DNA from: SIG299 sp964544055
GTDB taxonomy: Bacteria; Bacillota; Clostridia; Lachnospirales; Lachnospiraceae
DNA length: 37,644 nt
Direction of reading: 5' to 3'
Assembly: GCA_964544055.1 (NCBI GenBank)
Contig: CAZJAA010000032.1
Span: forward strand, 1 to 37,644
Notes under the pieces: model-generated
What the model was told of the DNA's origin: nothing
Database searches by the model: none
The model's input: the letters and a program-made list of their open reading frames with translations, nothing else
Shown: in pieces, positions 15,938 through 23,499 of the stretch
How positions within the stretch are numbered: the stretch's first letter is position 1
Layout of the letters: each line of letters opens with the position of its first letter
Made by a program: the position numbers and the translations under genes

Positions 15938-16048
15938 TTAGAAGCAGTTGCCGCCAAAAATGTTACCGAAACCGCTAAAGCAGTTGAACAGAGAAGAAAT
16001 GTTGCAGCTGTTAAGAAGCTGTGTAAATAAATTGCAGATATTGTTCAT
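15938..16048 (-). CDS. Small uncharged Cys/Asn/Phe-rich protein (36 aa), function unknown
   Basis: A short open frame on the minus strand preceded by a near-perfect ribosome binding site, GGAAAGGAG (16057-16065), 8 nt before ATG. The 36 residues contain four Cys (5, 15, 23, 35), eight Asn and six Phe, end in GGNCF, and have no charged side chain at all. I do not recognise the family. The strong ribosome binding site and the sole location in a 530-bp gap argue for a real gene; composition suggests a small secreted, spore- or membrane-associated peptide, which is a guess. The 25-bp hairpin at 15764-15824 is the likely terminator. Confidence 0.6.
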   Translation of the reverse strand: MNNICNLFTQLLNSCNISSLFNCFSGFGNIFGGNCF

Positions 16049-16244
16049 TTGTTATTCTCCTTTCCAAAGCCATGGAAACTCCTTGGAACTTCTATGCCTT
16101 TTGTATTCTGACAACCAGAAAGCGTTACTGCCTTCTGATGTATCACATCGTTTGTGACACATACAGATTACCACGGAAAGAAAACGAATGCAATGGAACC
16201 TGCTGGCAGCCGTGCCAGCGTATGACAACACAGTAAGAATTTGA

Positions 16245-16273
16245 AAAAATGCCCCGGCAGGGAGTGCCGGGGC
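16245..16273 (-). terminator. Rho-independent terminator of the cyclophilin gene
   Basis: Perfect 9-bp GC-rich stem (16251-16259 with 16265-16273), 5-nt loop, followed on the minus strand by ATTTTTT (16245-16250). Confidence 0.88.
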
Positions 16274-16287
16274 GGTTGATGAGCAAA

Positions 16288-16812
16288 TTATCTGTCCAGA
16301 GTCTTTGGTTCCGGATAGTCCACGCCAAAGGTGTCTACCGTAACTTTCGCCATGCGCTGTACTTCTAAAGGACGATCGGACCAGTCGGTATTTACTTCGG
16401 CAATTTTGTTTACCACATCCATACCCTCGGTAACCTTGCCAAATGCGGCATACTGTCCATCGAGATGCGGGGAATCCTTGTGCATAAGGAAGAACTGTGA
16501 GCCGGCAGAATCTGGATGCTGTGCGCGTGCCATGGAAATAACACCTGCCGTATGCTTTAATTCATTTTTAAAACCGTTCCAGGTGAATTCTCCTGGAATG
16601 GAATAACCCGGGTTGCCCATGCCGTTGCCGTCCGGACAGCCGCCCTGAATCATAAAGCCCTCGATGACTCTGTGAAAGATGAGTCCGTCATAAAATCCCT
16701 TTTTTACAAGGGAAATAAAGTTGTTTACTGTATTTGGTGCAATTTCTGGGTAAAGCTCCACCTTGATTACATCGTTATTTTCCATCTGAATGGTAACAAT
16801 AGGATTTGCCAT
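16288..16812 (-). CDS. Peptidyl-prolyl cis-trans isomerase, cyclophilin type
   Basis: A 174-residue cytoplasmic cyclophilin (no signal peptide) that speeds proline cis-trans isomerisation in folding proteins. The core FHRVIEGFMIQGGCPDGNG, the SQFFLMHKDSPHLDGQYAAFGKV stretch and the N-terminal ELYPEIAPNTVNNFISL are clear. The position that holds the drug-binding tryptophan in human cyclophilin A is not Trp here, as in many bacterial forms. CGGAGA precedes ATG 16812. It is monocistronic, with a promoter at 16892-16920 and a terminator at 16245-16273. Confidence 0.95.
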   Translation of the reverse strand: MANPIVTIQMENNDVIKVELYPEIAPNTVNNFISLVKKGFYDGLIFHRVIEGFMIQGGCPDGNGMGNPGYSIPGEFTWNGFKNELKHTAGVISMARAQHPDSAGSQFFLMHKDSPHLDGQYAAFGKVTEGMDVVNKIAEVNTDWSDRPLEVQRMAKVTVDTFGVDYPEPKTLDR

Positions 16813-16891
16813 AATAAAATCTCCGTTTCTTTATAATTTTCTGATAATTGTTCAGCGAAACTAGCGTGATATCGTCACTGATACTTAAGGA

Positions 16892-16920
16892 ATCATACCA
16901 CGAATTCAGAAACTTGTCCA
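16892..16920 (-). promoter_or_regulatory. Predicted cyclophilin gene promoter
   Basis: On the minus strand: TGGACA (16915-16920), 17-bp spacer, TATGAT (16892-16897) preceded by TGG, giving an extended -10. The leader of about 75 nt has no other notable feature. Confidence 0.6.
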
Positions 16921-16981
16921 GTGGCTGGCACATTCATTTTCAATTTAACCGGGAAAGGGGAATTTCAAAGGAAAATACCAT

Positions 16982-17010
16982 TTGTAATTTGCCCAAAAAT
17001 CCGTTATACT
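16982..17010 (+). promoter_or_regulatory. Predicted promoter of the MerR-family regulator
   Basis: TTGTAA (16982-16987), 17-bp spacer, TATACT (17005-17010), about 47 bp before the start codon. The normal spacer contrasts with the 19-bp spacer of the promoter downstream of the gene. Confidence 0.55.
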
Positions 17011-17056
17011 ATAGAAAAGTACAGCGGAAAAACAGTCAGAAAGGAGCAGATTATTC

Positions 17057-17884
17057 ATGAATTACAAGGTAAGTGATTTATCGAAAATATTGGATATCTC
17101 TTCTAATACGGTTCGCCGATATGAGGGTATGGGCTATCTTTCTCCGGAGCGCATGGATGCGAACGGCTATCGGCTCTATGGTGCTGCGGATGTAACAAAA
17201 ATGATTATTATTAATCATTATCGTAAAATTGGGTTCAGTCATGCCGAAATTGCAAAAATTTTCAAGGGAAGCCATCAGGAAAAAATAGAACTGTATGAAG
17301 AACGTCTGGCGGCAATGGACAGGGAATTGGAGCTGCTTTCCGGTCTGCGTCATATGTTAAAGGATGATCTGGCATTGATGAAAAAAATCGAGGAGGTTCG
17401 AGATGGCTTTTACCAGAGGGACTGCGTGCCGATGAATTATGTACTGTACAGTAAAAATGGTGAGCTTCTTAAGGAAGAAGGGCGGCTGGATACCATTCAG
17501 GAATTTTTTTACAATGCCTCGGAACTACGCTATATCTACATTTATAAAAAAAACGAGCTGGAACAGGGACTTTTTTACGGCAGTGAAGGCATTGCAGTAA
17601 AAGAAATCCACATGGAACGGTTCGGACTTGCAAAAAATGAGTATACCGAAGTGTATGAAAAAAAGCATAGTATCATGAAGATTGCGCAACTTCCGCTTAA
17701 TTTTGCGGAATGTACCCAAGAAGAAAAGGCCATCTTGTTCCGGAATATTTTTGATGATGTATTTGCCTATATGAAAGAAAATAACAAAACGCTTGCCGGG
17801 GATGTAATCGGAATAAAAATCTCCATGTCCTTAGAGGAAAATCAGGAAGAACAGTATGTGCTGCTTGGTATTCCGGTCAGTTAA
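17057..17884 (+). CDS. MerR-family transcriptional regulator
   Basis: A 275-residue MerR regulator. The winged helix-turn-helix is at residues 1-70 (YKVSDLSKILDISSNTVRRYEGMGYLSPERM, then the wing NGYRLYGAADV). A dimerisation helix covers about 80-120, and a roughly 150-residue C-terminal part looks like an effector domain of the BmrR/GyrI-like size class without an obvious metal-binding Cys motif. It therefore more likely senses an organic compound or peptide than a metal. AAAGGAG precedes ATG 17057. Directly after its stop lies a promoter with the long 19-bp spacer that MerR activators require, driving the SGNH lipoprotein gene, so that gene is its probable target. Confidence 0.9.
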   Translation: MNYKVSDLSKILDISSNTVRRYEGMGYLSPERMDANGYRLYGAADVTKMIIINHYRKIGFSHAEIAKIFKGSHQEKIELYEERLAAMDRELELLSGLRHMLKDDLALMKKIEEVRDGFYQRDCVPMNYVLYSKNGELLKEEGRLDTIQEFFYNASELRYIYIYKKNELEQGLFYGSEGIAVKEIHMERFGLAKNEYTEVYEKKHSIMKIAQLPLNFAECTQEEKAILFRNIFDDVFAYMKENNKTLAGDVIGIKISMSLEENQEEQYVLLGIPVS

Positions 17885-17898
17885 AAACAAAAAAAGGA

Positions 17899-17929
17899 TT
17901 GACCTTGACACTGTGTCATAGTGTATACT
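17899..17929 (+). promoter_or_regulatory. MerR-type promoter/operator of the SGNH lipoprotein gene
   Basis: TTGACC (17899-17904) and TATACT (17924-17929) are 19 bp apart, the overlong spacing that MerR-family activators untwist. The spacer holds the inverted repeat ACACT (17908-17912) / AGTGT (17920-17924) and TGACA (17906-17910) / TGTCA (17914-17918). It starts only 15 bp after the merR stop. Confidence 0.78.
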
Positions 17930-18001
17930 TGGATACAGCTAGAGGTCTTTTTTGTAAGGGTATTTTGCTGGATAAGACCAGAAGAATGGGAGGTTTATTC
18001 A

Positions 18002-19774
18002 ATGAGAAACAAAGCGACAAAGCTGGCTGCACTTTTAATTCTTGTGTTAGCGGCTGGCATGTTTGCAGCCTGTGGAAAAAGCACAGATGCAAATGCAACA
18101 CCGATACCAACGCAGGAGGCTGGGAACACACAGACACCACAACCAACGGCATCCTCAGAGCAAACAAGCACACCGGAGCCAACAAGTACACCGGAACCAA
18201 CATGTACTCCGACACTGGAAGCTCAACCGGAGGAAGAAACAGGTAAAACGGAGGTGACTCCGGATGAAAATGATAAAAATTCACTGGAGGAAGATCAAAT
18301 GGGCGGTGCGTATACCAAATCTACAATGTGGGTAATTGGTGATTCTACCGTTTGCAGCTTTAACGACAGCTATTTTTATCCTCGTTATGGCTACGGAACA
18401 CAGTTCCCGGAATATTTCGATGCAGAACGATTTGAAGTCTGCAATCTGGCAATGTCCGGAAGAAGCTCGTTAAGCTTTTTGACAGAAGAAAATTATAAGA
18501 CCCTGATGGATGGAATGCAGAAGGGGGATGTTCTTGTTATTGGCTTTGGACACAATGATGAAAAAACAGAAACAGCAAGATATACCAATCCAAACGGTGA
18601 TTACAAGACGGCAGGCAGCTTTGCCAATAATCTGTATGAAAATTACATAAAGCCGGCACAGGAAAAGGGAATTACCGTAATTCTCTGTACACCAATTGTC
18701 AGACGTTCTGCAACCGGAGAATGGAAGAATTCAGAACTGCATATTACAACGACAACCGGAGAATTTGAAGGCGGCAACTATCCGGAGGCAATTATCAAGC
18801 TTGGTAAAGATACTAATACTGCAGTGGTGGATATGACGGCACTGACAAAGGAAGTGTATGATGCACTTGGAGCAGAGGAAACATTAAATTTACACGCATG
18901 GCTTTCTTCAAAGCCTGGCAGCGTGGATAACACGCATACTAACATCTGGGGCGCAAAATACAATGCTTACCTGTTTGCAAAGGCAGTAAAAGAAATGAAC
19001 CTCAGCGGAATTTCCGAGTATGTAAAGAATGTGGAAACAGCACCGGCAAAGGCAGAAAATCTGGTTTCCAATCCGGATTATGTAGAACCGGTTTATGACA
19101 GCAGCAATCTTGGAAAGAGTGAACTCTGGGCAGATTACGGCATCTTTCAGGGGACGGTTTTTGGTGATGTGGGAGGTACACCATCTGCCAAGAACCAGAC
19201 ACTGGAAACCGATGCCAATGGCAACATGCACATTGCGGTAGCAAACAACAAGGGCAAGATTTCCGGCTCCACAGACGGTATTGCCATGTACTATTACCGG
19301 ATTCCTGCGGATGCAAGCTTTACGTTAACCGCAGATATGACAATTAATGCTTACGACAGCAACAATCAGGTTGCGTTTGGTCTTATGGTAAGAGATGCCA
19401 TGTACATTGACACCAATTCCAAGGATTACAACGGTGACAGTGTCAATGCAGCATTTTCCAGACTGGCTGATATGGATGCCGGCGTTGCATGGAACAACTG
19501 TTATGCAAGAAAGGACGGCAAGCTGACTTATGGTCCGTCTCTTTCCAGAGCCTACCAGGCGGGCGAAACAGTAACCTTAACGCTTTCCGGTACCTCAGAT
19601 GGTTATGCTGGAAAGATTGGAGACGAAGAAGCTGTTTCCGGCGGTTTTGATTTCAAACTGACGAATTTTGATGAAGACTATGTATATATTGGTATGTTTG
19701 CAGCAAGAAATGCAGATGTAACCTTTAGTAATATCCATTTAACTGTAAATGGGGAAGAAGTTAAAATTAAATAA
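18002..19774 (+). CDS. Secreted SGNH-hydrolase lipoprotein with C-terminal beta domain
   Basis: A 590-residue lipoprotein. The signal peptide ends in a GMFAAC lipobox with C24 as the lipidated residue. A Thr/Pro/Glu-rich linker (about 30-80) leads to an SGNH domain (about 108-340): VIGDST with S115, GFGHND with H184-N185-D186, and DNTH with D309 and H312. This resembles the rhamnogalacturonan-acetylesterase branch, so removal of acetyl groups from a polysaccharide at the cell surface is likely but not proven. Residues about 390-590 form a beta-rich domain of laminin-G/carbohydrate-binding appearance. GGGAGG precedes ATG 18002; the frame upstream to 17921 covers the promoter. The gene is monocistronic between a MerR-type promoter and a strong terminator. 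Confidence 0.9.
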   Translation: MRNKATKLAALLILVLAAGMFAACGKSTDANATPIPTQEAGNTQTPQPTASSEQTSTPEPTSTPEPTCTPTLEAQPEEETGKTEVTPDENDKNSLEEDQMGGAYTKSTMWVIGDSTVCSFNDSYFYPRYGYGTQFPEYFDAERFEVCNLAMSGRSSLSFLTEENYKTLMDGMQKGDVLVIGFGHNDEKTETARYTNPNGDYKTAGSFANNLYENYIKPAQEKGITVILCTPIVRRSATGEWKNSELHITTTTGEFEGGNYPEAIIKLGKDTNTAVVDMTALTKEVYDALGAEETLNLHAWLSSKPGSVDNTHTNIWGAKYNAYLFAKAVKEMNLSGISEYVKNVETAPAKAENLVSNPDYVEPVYDSSNLGKSELWADYGIFQGTVFGDVGGTPSAKNQTLETDANGNMHIAVANNKGKISGSTDGIAMYYYRIPADASFTLTADMTINAYDSNNQVAFGLMVRDAMYIDTNSKDYNGDSVNAAFSRLADMDAGVAWNNCYARKDGKLTYGPSLSRAYQAGETVTLTLSGTSDGYAGKIGDEEAVSGGFDFKLTNFDEDYVYIGMFAARNADVTFSNIHLTVNGEEVKIK

Positions 19775-19786
19775 CAGCAGAAAAAG

Positions 19787-19822
19787 CTGCACGGAGCCCA
19801 GAAGGCATCGTGCAGTTTTTTT
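19787..19822 (+). terminator. Rho-independent terminator of the SGNH lipoprotein gene
   Basis: CTGCACG (19787-19793) pairs with CGTGCAG (19809-19815), immediately followed by seven T residues (19816-19822). Confidence 0.88.
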
Positions 19823-19838
19823 ATAGGAAAATGCAATT

Positions 19839-19892
19839 TAGTCGCAAGCGACCGCATGCGGTGAGGGAAGGTGCCAGGGCACATTCTTTGTT
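19839..19892. repeat. Dispersed intergenic repeat, copy B
   Basis: Matches 7528-7580: starts TAGTCGCAAGCGACCGCA and ends GTGCCAGGGCACATTCTTTGTT. The internal hairpins are kept although bases differ; for instance the GTGCC/GGCAC stem here reads GTACC/GGCAC-like in copy A. It follows the lipoprotein terminator and precedes the xpt promoter. Confidence 0.75.
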
Positions 19893-19928
19893 CTTATGAT
19901 TTTACTTTGACATATTTACACAAAATAA

Positions 19929-19957
19929 CTGACAAATCGACAAAAGTATGGTAGAAT
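19929..19957 (+). promoter_or_regulatory. Predicted xpt-pbuX promoter
   Basis: CTGACA (19929-19934), 17-bp spacer, TAGAAT (19952-19957). Only about 20 nt separate the expected transcript start from the xpt start codon, too little for a purine riboswitch. Confidence 0.65.
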
Positions 19958-19984
19958 GTTAAAAAATTACGCAGGGGGTTGCTT

Positions 19985-20569
19985 ATGAATTTTCTGGAAG
20001 AACGAATTTTAAAAGACGGCATTGTAAAGCCGGGAAATGTACTTAAGGTAGACAGCTTTTTAAATCATCAGATGGACATTAATCTGATGGACGAGATGGG
20101 AAAGGAGTTCAAACGCCGCTTTGCAGATAAGAATATTACAAAAATTCTTACGATTGAAGCCTCCGGTATTGCGATTGCCGTGGCTGCAGCACGCTATTTT
20201 AATGTGCCGGTTGTATTTGCAAAGAAGTCCCAAAGTATCAATCTTGATGGAGAAATGTATGTGGCTACCGTAGAGTCTTTTACGCACAAAAACACAAATC
20301 AGGTTGTTGTATCAAAGAAGTTTTTAAGTGACAAAGATCATGTGCTCGTTATTGATGATTTTCTTGCCAATGGATGCGCACTGCAAGGGCTGATTTCTAT
20401 TACCGAAGCCTCCGGGGCAACAGTAGAGGGCATTGGCATTGCCATTGAAAAGGGCTTCCAGGTTGGCGGCCGGGTAATCCGTAACCTTGGATACCATTTG
20501 GAGTCACTTGCCATTGTGGAATCTATGGACGACGTCAACGGAACAGTTACGTTCCGGGAACAGGAGTAA
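19985..20569 (+). CDS. xpt: Xanthine phosphoribosyltransferase
   Basis: A 194-residue type I phosphoribosyltransferase that makes XMP from xanthine and PRPP in purine salvage. The start FLEERILKDGIVKPGNVLKVDSFLNHQ is typical of Xpt, EASGIAIAVAAARYFNVPVVFAKK is the early core, and HVLVIDDFLANGCAL (about 119-133) is the PRPP loop. GGGGG precedes ATG 19985; TTG 19979 is an unlikely alternative. It forms an operon with the purine permease, 5 bp downstream. In Bacillus this pair is controlled by a guanine riboswitch and PurR; here the leader is too short for the riboswitch. Confidence 0.96.
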   Translation: MNFLEERILKDGIVKPGNVLKVDSFLNHQMDINLMDEMGKEFKRRFADKNITKILTIEASGIAIAVAAARYFNVPVVFAKKSQSINLDGEMYVATVESFTHKNTNQVVVSKKFLSDKDHVLVIDDFLANGCALQGLISITEASGATVEGIGIAIEKGFQVGGRVIRNLGYHLESLAIVESMDDVNGTVTFREQE

Positions 20570-20574
20570 GCATT

Positions 20575-21909
20575 ATGGAAAAGCAAATAAAAGAAAAAAA
20601 ATCCATGGATAATATTTACAGCTTAAACGGCAGAGTGCCTGTCGGAAAGGCAGTACCGTTTGGCTTACAGCATGTACTGGCAATGTTTGTTGCTAATATT
20701 GCACCAATTATGATTGTAGCAGGTGTGTGTGGTCTTGGTGCCAAGGAAACAGCAAACTTAATCCAGACAGCAATGATTATTGCGGGTATCGGTTCGCTTG
20801 TTCAGATTTTTGGAGTCTGGAAAATAGGAGCGAAGCTTCCAATTATAATGGGAATCAGCTTTACCTTTGTTTCTGTTTTTTGTTATGTAGGTCCGGCCTA
20901 TGGGTATTCTGCTGTCATCGGAGCTATTCTGGTCGGTGGAATCATAGAGGGGCTTCTTGGCTTTTTTGCAAAATACTGGCGAAAAATTATCGCACCGATT
21001 GTTGCGGCCTGTGTGGTTACTGCCATTGGATTTTCTCTGCTTTCCGTGGGAGCAAATTCCTTTGCCGGCGGAACCGGAAGCGAGAATTTTGGTTCCTGGC
21101 AGAACTGGGTGCTTGGAACGTTTACCCTTGTGGTGTGCATTATATTCAATCTGCTGGCAAAGAACCATTGGAAGCAGTTATCTGTATTAGTGGGGCTTGT
21201 CTGTGGATATCTGCTGGCACTTTGTATGGGAATGGTGGATTTTTCGGCACTTCAGGATGTCAGTGTATTTGCATTGCCCAAACTTCTTCCCTATAAACCA
21301 ACCTTTAATCTCAGTGCAATCATTTCCGTCCTGATGATTTTCCTTGTTTCTGCAACAGAAACCATTGGTGATACTTCTGCTCTGACCTCCACGGCACTCG
21401 GAAGAGAAGCAACGGACGAGGAAATTTCCGGTTCTCTGGCGTGTGATGGTTTTGTCAGCTCGCTTTCTGCAGTGTTTGGCTGTATGCCGATTACTTCGTT
21501 CAGCCAGAATGTCGGCCTGATTGCCATGACAAAGGTAATTAACCGTTTCACGATTGCAACTGGAGCGGTGATTATGATTATTGCTGGGCTATTTCCGGCA
21601 ATCGGTGCCGTACTCGCCACATTGCCGGAGGCAGTGCTTGGCGGCTGTACGATTATGATGTTTGGCACCATTGTTGTCAGTGGCCTGCAAATGATAGGAA
21701 ACTGTGGCTATTCCCAGAGAAATATTACAATTGCAGCATTGTCTTTGAGTATTGGCATCGGCTTTACCCAGGTGCCGGAAATGTTTAAAATTTTTCCGGA
21801 ACTGGTACGAACCATTTTTGCAGAAAACTGTGTTGCCGTAGTGTTTGTAGCGGCGATTATCTTAAATCTGGTTATGCCGAAGGAAACAGAAAAAACAACG
21901 AATCAGTAA
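20575..21909 (+). CDS. pbuX: NCS2-family xanthine/uracil-type nucleobase permease
   Basis: A 444-residue membrane symporter with the NCS2 layout of 14 membrane segments. Key text is FGLQHVLAMFVANIAPIM near the N-terminus (first signature Q-H), ATETIGDTSALT (TM8 acidic residue and substrate site) and PITSFSQNVGLIAMTKV (TM10, Asn-x-Gly). Position directly after xpt points to xanthine as substrate, carried inward with a cation. The ribosome binding site AGGAG overlaps the end of xpt, indicating coupled translation. The symbol follows the Bacillus xpt-pbuX arrangement; substrate is inferred from context. Confidence 0.93.
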   Translation: MEKQIKEKKSMDNIYSLNGRVPVGKAVPFGLQHVLAMFVANIAPIMIVAGVCGLGAKETANLIQTAMIIAGIGSLVQIFGVWKIGAKLPIIMGISFTFVSVFCYVGPAYGYSAVIGAILVGGIIEGLLGFFAKYWRKIIAPIVAACVVTAIGFSLLSVGANSFAGGTGSENFGSWQNWVLGTFTLVVCIIFNLLAKNHWKQLSVLVGLVCGYLLALCMGMVDFSALQDVSVFALPKLLPYKPTFNLSAIISVLMIFLVSATETIGDTSALTSTALGREATDEEISGSLACDGFVSSLSAVFGCMPITSFSQNVGLIAMTKVINRFTIATGAVIMIIAGLFPAIGAVLATLPEAVLGGCTIMMFGTIVVSGLQMIGNCGYSQRNITIAALSLSIGIGFTQVPEMFKIFPELVRTIFAENCVAVVFVAAIILNLVMPKETEKTTNQ

Positions 21910-21932
21910 TAAAAAGTTTATAATTTGTTTCG

Positions 21933-21962
21933 TTGACAACTGATAGGGAAAAGGAATAAAAT
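21933..21962 (+). promoter_or_regulatory. Predicted promoter of the chemoreceptor gene
   Basis: Consensus TTGACA (21933-21938), 18-bp spacer, TAAAAT (21957-21962), about 33 bp before the ATG. Confidence 0.62.
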
Positions 21963-21995
21963 ATTTTTGAAAATTAATTAAGGGAGCTGGAATTT

Positions 21996-23291
21996 ATGGA
22001 TGAAAAAAAGAAAAATGATTTAAGCCGGAAATTAATACTGTATTCTACCTGTATGTTTCTGCCGGTCATTGTGATTCAGGTGATTATTCTGGAGCTTTTA
22101 AAACACGGCATATTTAATATAACGGTTGCGTTGATACTGACTATCGTAACAACATTGGCTGTGTTTGCCTTGATACTCTTTTCACTTAGACAATTAGTAC
22201 TGCCAATTAAGGCTGCAATGACAGGAAGCAAAGTTACGAAAATGGAAAACAAGCTTGCACTCAAGGCTAAAAGAATTGCAGAGCGGCAGGATGAACTTGG
22301 ACAGATTTTCCGTACCATCACAGAAACTACCGCAGGCTTTGCACATACCATTGCAACCATTAAAAGTGCAACGGAAGATCTTTCTGCGGTTTCGGAAGAA
22401 TTTTCCCAGATGTTTGATTCTATGGGAGCTGCCATGGACAACACCGGAGAAGCAATGGGTGTAATAGTTTCCAATACCTCGGTGCAGGCGGCGCAAACGC
22501 AGGACATCAAAGAAAAAACAGATTCTATTGCCGTTGCCATTGACCATATTTTACATAACGTGAATGCTTTGGCAGAAAGTGCGCAGGCAGTCAGTGATTG
22601 TAGCAAGTCAGCAGTAGAAATTATGAAGGAATTAATTGCCATCAGCAATGAAAACAGCATTTCCATCGAAGCTGTTCGCAAGCAGACACAGAAAACAAAT
22701 GAATCGGTGCAGGAAATCCGTTCGGTAACGGAAATCATTGCCGGCATTTCCAGCCAGACCAATCTGCTTGCGTTAAATGCCAGCATTGAGGCGGCAAGAG
22801 CCGGAGAGCATGGAGCTGGATTTGCGGTGGTGGCTGAAGAAATCCGTACCTTGGCCGACCAGTCGAAGGAATCAACGGAGCATATTAATAAAATTGTTGC
22901 AGATTTGATACATAATTCCGATATCAGTGTAGACGTTACGAATAAGGTTTCCGAAGCTTTTGGACGACAGGATAAAAAAATGCGGGATACAGAGGCAATT
23001 TTTGCAACTCTCAAGCAGGAAATCGACAGGGCGAGCAGTGCAATTGGCGGAATAACTACAGAAATCGGTGAGCTGGAACAGCATAAGAATATTATTGCAG
23101 AGAGTGTCGGACAGCTTACCAGCTTTGCAGAGCAAAACGCAGATAACAGCCAGAATGTAGACCAGGATATGCGTGATTTGGAATCTGCAATGGGTAACTG
23201 CAGGGAAGCAACGGCAAAAATTGTTGATGTTTCTGAAGAACTGGTCGGAGAAATCCAGAAATTCCAGAAAATCAGTTTTCTGAGTAAGTAA
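21996..23291 (+). CDS. Methyl-accepting chemotaxis protein without an extracellular sensor domain
   Basis: A 431-residue chemoreceptor-type protein. Two membrane helices (about 13-34 and 41-62) are separated by only a handful of residues, so no ligand-binding domain faces outside. A short helical stretch resembling a HAMP remnant follows, then a long cytoplasmic signalling coiled coil. The hairpin tip is canonical: IAGISSQTNLLALNASIEAARAGEHG then GFAVVAEEIRTLADQSKEST (about 247-295), the CheA/CheW contact region. Input may be membrane state or an internal partner. AAGGGAG precedes ATG 21996 and the gene has its own promoter. Proximity to the purine permease raises, without proving, a link to purine sensing. 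Confidence 0.9.
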   Translation: MDEKKKNDLSRKLILYSTCMFLPVIVIQVIILELLKHGIFNITVALILTIVTTLAVFALILFSLRQLVLPIKAAMTGSKVTKMENKLALKAKRIAERQDELGQIFRTITETTAGFAHTIATIKSATEDLSAVSEEFSQMFDSMGAAMDNTGEAMGVIVSNTSVQAAQTQDIKEKTDSIAVAIDHILHNVNALAESAQAVSDCSKSAVEIMKELIAISNENSISIEAVRKQTQKTNESVQEIRSVTEIIAGISSQTNLLALNASIEAARAGEHGAGFAVVAEEIRTLADQSKESTEHINKIVADLIHNSDISVDVTNKVSEAFGRQDKKMRDTEAIFATLKQEIDRASSAIGGITTEIGELEQHKNIIAESVGQLTSFAEQNADNSQNVDQDMRDLESAMGNCREATAKIVDVSEELVGEIQKFQKISFLSK

Positions 23292-23353
23292 AATTATGGC
23301 AGAAATTACGATTTTTTTAAAAAAATACATGACTTTTTTCTGAAAAACTTCCT

Positions 23354-23382
23354 TTGAAAACAAAAAAATAGAATGGTAAAAT
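23354..23382 (+). promoter_or_regulatory. Predicted promoter of the MATE-like gene
   Basis: TTGAAA (23354-23359), 17-bp spacer, TAAAAT (23377-23382). The transcript would begin just before the hairpin at 23392. Confidence 0.58.
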
Positions 23383-23391
23383 AAAGACAAG

Positions 23392-23436
23392 TGTAGCCTG
23401 TGGCGTAATTCCAACGACGCAGGCTGCATTTTTTTT
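23392..23436 (+). terminator. Leader terminator hairpin (possible attenuator) before the MATE-like gene
   Basis: A 9-bp stem (23392-23400 with 23420-23428, one G-U pair) is followed by eight T residues (23429-23436). Because a good promoter lies upstream at 23354-23382, this hairpin would fall inside the leader rather than end the preceding gene. After it come a 12-bp palindrome GAACTATAGTTC (23440-23451) and an alternative GTTCCG/CGGAAC stem (23448-23471). No known riboswitch pattern was recognised. Confidence 0.55.
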
Positions 23437-23499
23437 GCAGAACTATAGTTCCGGCTCCTGTGCAACGGAACGGATAGGAAAAAGGAAAGGAGTTTCATT

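Noticed and set aside
16848..17060. 70-residue plus-strand frame before merR
   Set aside because: Covers the cyclophilin and merR promoters and has no ribosome binding site.
19678..19884. Minus-strand open frame starting MCPGTFPHR
   Set aside because: Begins in repeat copy B and then runs antisense through the terminator and the end of the SGNH lipoprotein gene.
20727..21296. 189-residue plus-strand frame inside pbuX
   Set aside because: Overlaps the NCS2 permease in another frame; Trp/Cys-rich translation without family features.
22076..23014. 312-residue open frame antisense to the chemoreceptor gene
   Set aside because: Long open antisense frames are common opposite MCP genes because of their codon bias; no ribosome binding site or recognisable protein, and the plus-strand gene is certain.
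23389..23480. Guanidine-type (ykkC or mini-ykkC) riboswitch before the MATE-like gene
   Set aside because: The ACGR loops and conserved core of those classes are not present.
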